From the NCBI GenBank assembly GCA_017434885.1, contig JAFSGE010000035.1:1-64000 (forward strand): a stretch of DNA of 64,000 nt, written 5' to 3'. Both the position numbers and the translations under genes were made by a program. Positions 62,354 to 64,000 of the stretch are shown here, in pieces; positions within the stretch are counted from its first letter, which is position 1; each line of letters opens with the position of its first letter. The DNA comes from Lachnospiraceae bacterium (lineage in GTDB: Bacteria > Bacillota > Clostridia > Lachnospirales > Lachnospiraceae). The notes below the pieces were generated by a model. That model was not told the origin of the DNA. It made no database searches and saw only the letters and a program-made list of their open reading frames with translations.

Positions 62354-63466
62354 TCAGACTTTTCCTTTCAGGTGATATACAAAAGCAAGCACCTCTGCAA
62401 CCGCCTGATAAAGCTCCGGCGGCACCAGTCCGCCGATATCCACATTGGCATAAAGCATACGCGCCAATGGTTTATTTTCTACAATTTCAATGTCATTTTC
62501 TTTTGCAATTTCCTTAATACGCTGTGCCAGAAAATCCTCCCCCTTGGCAAGCACATAAGGCGCATCATACTTATCAGGGTCATACTTAATGGCAACCGCA
62601 TAATGGGTAGGGTTTGTGATAACCACATCCGCCTCCGGCAGCTGCTGCATCATCCTTCGCATGGATGCTTCCCTCATTCGCTGCTTCTGCTTTCCCTTTA
62701 CTGCCGGGTCACCTTCCTGATTTTTGTATTCATCTTTTACTTCCTGCTTGGTCATCTTCATATCTTCATTGAACTTCCACTTCTGATAAGCATAGTCTAA
62801 AAAAGCAATGACCATATATACTGCCGCAATCCGGATTCCCAAATCGGTAACAACATCTCCGATTAAACCGATTGCCTGATTAATTCCCACGTCATACAAA
62901 AGGTAAATTTCTTTTGCCCTGCCGGAGAGATAAGAATATGTCATATAGCCGATGACTCCCAGCTTTAATGCAGATTTCAGTAATTCCATCAGGGAATTCA
63001 TGGATATTATTTTGCTAAACCCCTTCACCGGATTCAGCTTACTGAATTTAGGTTGCAACGGTTTACTGGTGGGCTTCCACTTCACCTGCACCAGGTCACA
63101 GACAAATGCCACAATAAATCCTACCAGAAAAACAGGAAGGCAGAGACTTGCAAGCTGATATGCCATCCCTTTCAGCAACGCAGTAATTGCCGCAATCGGA
63201 ATCATACCGTCATAAAATTTTACAACATCCGGGATTTGATTATAGACTCCCGAAAAATACTCCATCAGACCACTACCGATTGTCCCCACATACACCTTCA
63301 TCAGAATAAAAGCTGCAAGAAGTCCGAATGCCGTTGCTATTTCTTTACTTTTGGCAACCTGACCTTCTTTTCTGGCATCATTTAATTTTTTGGCGGTAGG
63401 CTGTTCGGTCTTTTCACCACCCGGACCGTCCTTTGCAAAAAACTGCAAATTATATTCCAAAATCAT
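62354..63466 (-). CDS. flhB: Flagellar export protein FlhB
   Basis: A 370-residue FlhB with four membrane helices (about residues 45-225) and a cytoplasmic domain cleaved at Asn-Pro-Thr-His (285-288, in VVITNPTHYAVAIKY). The N-terminus has GGEKTEQPTAKKLNDARKEG as in the family. It switches export from rod/hook to filament substrates. The ATG at 63466 lies 14 bases after fliR. Length is normal. Confidence 0.97.
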   Translation of the reverse strand: MILEYNLQFFAKDGPGGEKTEQPTAKKLNDARKEGQVAKSKEIATAFGLLAAFILMKVYVGTIGSGLMEYFSGVYNQIPDVVKFYDGMIPIAAITALLKGMAYQLASLCLPVFLVGFIVAFVCDLVQVKWKPTSKPLQPKFSKLNPVKGFSKIISMNSLMELLKSALKLGVIGYMTYSYLSGRAKEIYLLYDVGINQAIGLIGDVVTDLGIRIAAVYMVIAFLDYAYQKWKFNEDMKMTKQEVKDEYKNQEGDPAVKGKQKQRMREASMRRMMQQLPEADVVITNPTHYAVAIKYDPDKYDAPYVLAKGEDFLAQRIKEIAKENDIEIVENKPLARMLYANVDIGGLVPPELYQAVAEVLAFVYHLKGKV

Positions 63467-63480
63467 TCTTTATCACTCCG

Positions 63481-64000
63481 CTACATCATAGCCTCCACGA
63501 AACTGACTATGGTCCGCTTCATCTGTTCAAAAACCAAATCTGCTGCTCCCGAAAGCATAAAGGTCGTCAGGAACAAAATGCTAAAACCTACAAGCACCTT
63601 CATCTGAATACCAACCGCAAACATGTTAAGCTGCGGAGAAACCTTTGCCAAAACACCGAGCACAGCATTTAAAATAATCATTACCGTAAAAATAGGCAGG
63701 CAGATGCGGAATCCTACCATAATGTAGTTTGCCATAAATTCTGTCATGGTGGCAAACAATTTATCACTGTTAATGATAATTCCGTTTACCGGAATCAACT
63801 GATATGTCTCTGCCAGTGCTTTTATCAGATACCGGTGCATTCCTGCAAGGAACAACATCAACAGCATCATATAATTATAATAAATTCCTGAAATAGTTGC
63901 GGACTGTTTCGTAGTCGGGTCCATCAAACTGGCCATGGAAAGTCCCATTTCCATATCTGCAATATGTCCCGCAAATGTGACAATCGTCGTACAAATATTA
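63481..64000 (-). CDS. fliR: Flagellar export protein FliR (3' part, cut by the window)
   Basis: The last 173 residues of FliR, a multi-pass membrane component of the export gate. The frame is open to the window edge, and upstream of the Met at 63954 it still reads FAGHIADMEMGLSMASLMDP, which matches the conserved FliR core, so the true start is outside. Membrane helices and the C-terminal MKVLVGFSILFLTTFML stretch are typical. flhB follows after 14 bases. Confidence 0.94.
   Translation of the reverse strand, partial: NICTTIVTFAGHIADMEMGLSMASLMDPTTKQSATISGIYYNYMMLLMLFLAGMHRYLIKALAETYQLIPVNGIIINSDKLFATMTEFMANYIMVGFRICLPIFTVMIILNAVLGVLAKVSPQLNMFAVGIQMKVLVGFSILFLTTFMLSGAADLVFEQMKRTIVSFVEAMM

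Noticed and set aside
48333-64000. Sigma-28 promoters within the motility operon and before the MCP gene.
   Set aside because: No TAAA with a properly spaced GCCGATA-type box was found in the gaps examined; the MCP has a SigA-type promoter instead.

Overview
The window reads as chromosome of a motile, low-GC Gram-positive member of the Clostridia, most likely a Lachnospiraceae gut anaerobe. The evidence is a PolC-type replicative polymerase, a perfect CIRCE operator before groESL, a CheC/CheD-type chemotaxis set inside a flhBA-flhFG-fliA locus, strong AGGAGG ribosome sites, frequent TTG/GTG starts, uronate catabolism and a peptide importer. The genus cannot be fixed from sequence reading alone. 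No tRNA, rRNA, CRISPR array, insertion sequence or prophage was seen.

Layout. 1-2.5 kb: start of a leftward gene cut by the edge, a structured non-coding stretch, then groES-groEL (leftward) under CIRCE control. 2.6-8.4 kb: an HHxxxDG acyltransferase with a zinc-ribbon membrane protein, a GGDEF-like protein with a degenerate active site, an unrecognised protein, and a short KdpD-like kinase with its regulator. 8.4-16.8 kb: endonuclease IV, a DegV protein, a MarR regulator with a small redox protein, the uxuAB mannonate genes facing an AraC regulator, and a DHH phosphoesterase. 16.8-21.1 kb: a TIR-membrane-WD40 receptor-like protein, co-directional with and just upstream of the DHH gene, and a divergent Rpn-type PD-(D/E)XK gene.

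21.1-34.5 kb (all leftward): the classical pyrH-frr-uppS-cdsA-dxr-rseP-ispG-polC cluster, with a PP2C phosphatase and Ser/Thr kinase pair inserted between rseP and ispG, and dxr broken by a one-base frameshift. 34.5-44.6 kb: bactofilin, polysaccharide deacetylase, GH20 hexosaminidase, an acyltransferase-like protein and a complete oppBCDFA peptide importer. 44.6-48.3 kb: a membrane chemoreceptor and rpsB-tsf. 48.3-64 kb: one long leftward flagellar/chemotaxis operon read as fliR-flhB-flhA-flhF-flhG-PilZ-cheB-cheA-cheW-cheC-cheD-(membrane protein)-fliA-fapA-(105 aa)-(DUF6115-like)-(MltG-like).

How it fits together: the flagellar operon supplies the export gate (FliR, FlhB, FlhA), placement GTPases (FlhF/FlhG), the chemotaxis signalling core and sigma-28; the MCP and the opp importer lie nearby and could be linked through peptide sensing, but this is not shown. 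The translation and envelope cluster couples ribosome factors to isoprenoid, phospholipid and undecaprenyl synthesis. The most system-like unexplained unit is the TIR-TM-WD40 receptor plus DHH phosphoesterase pair at 15.3-19.8 kb.
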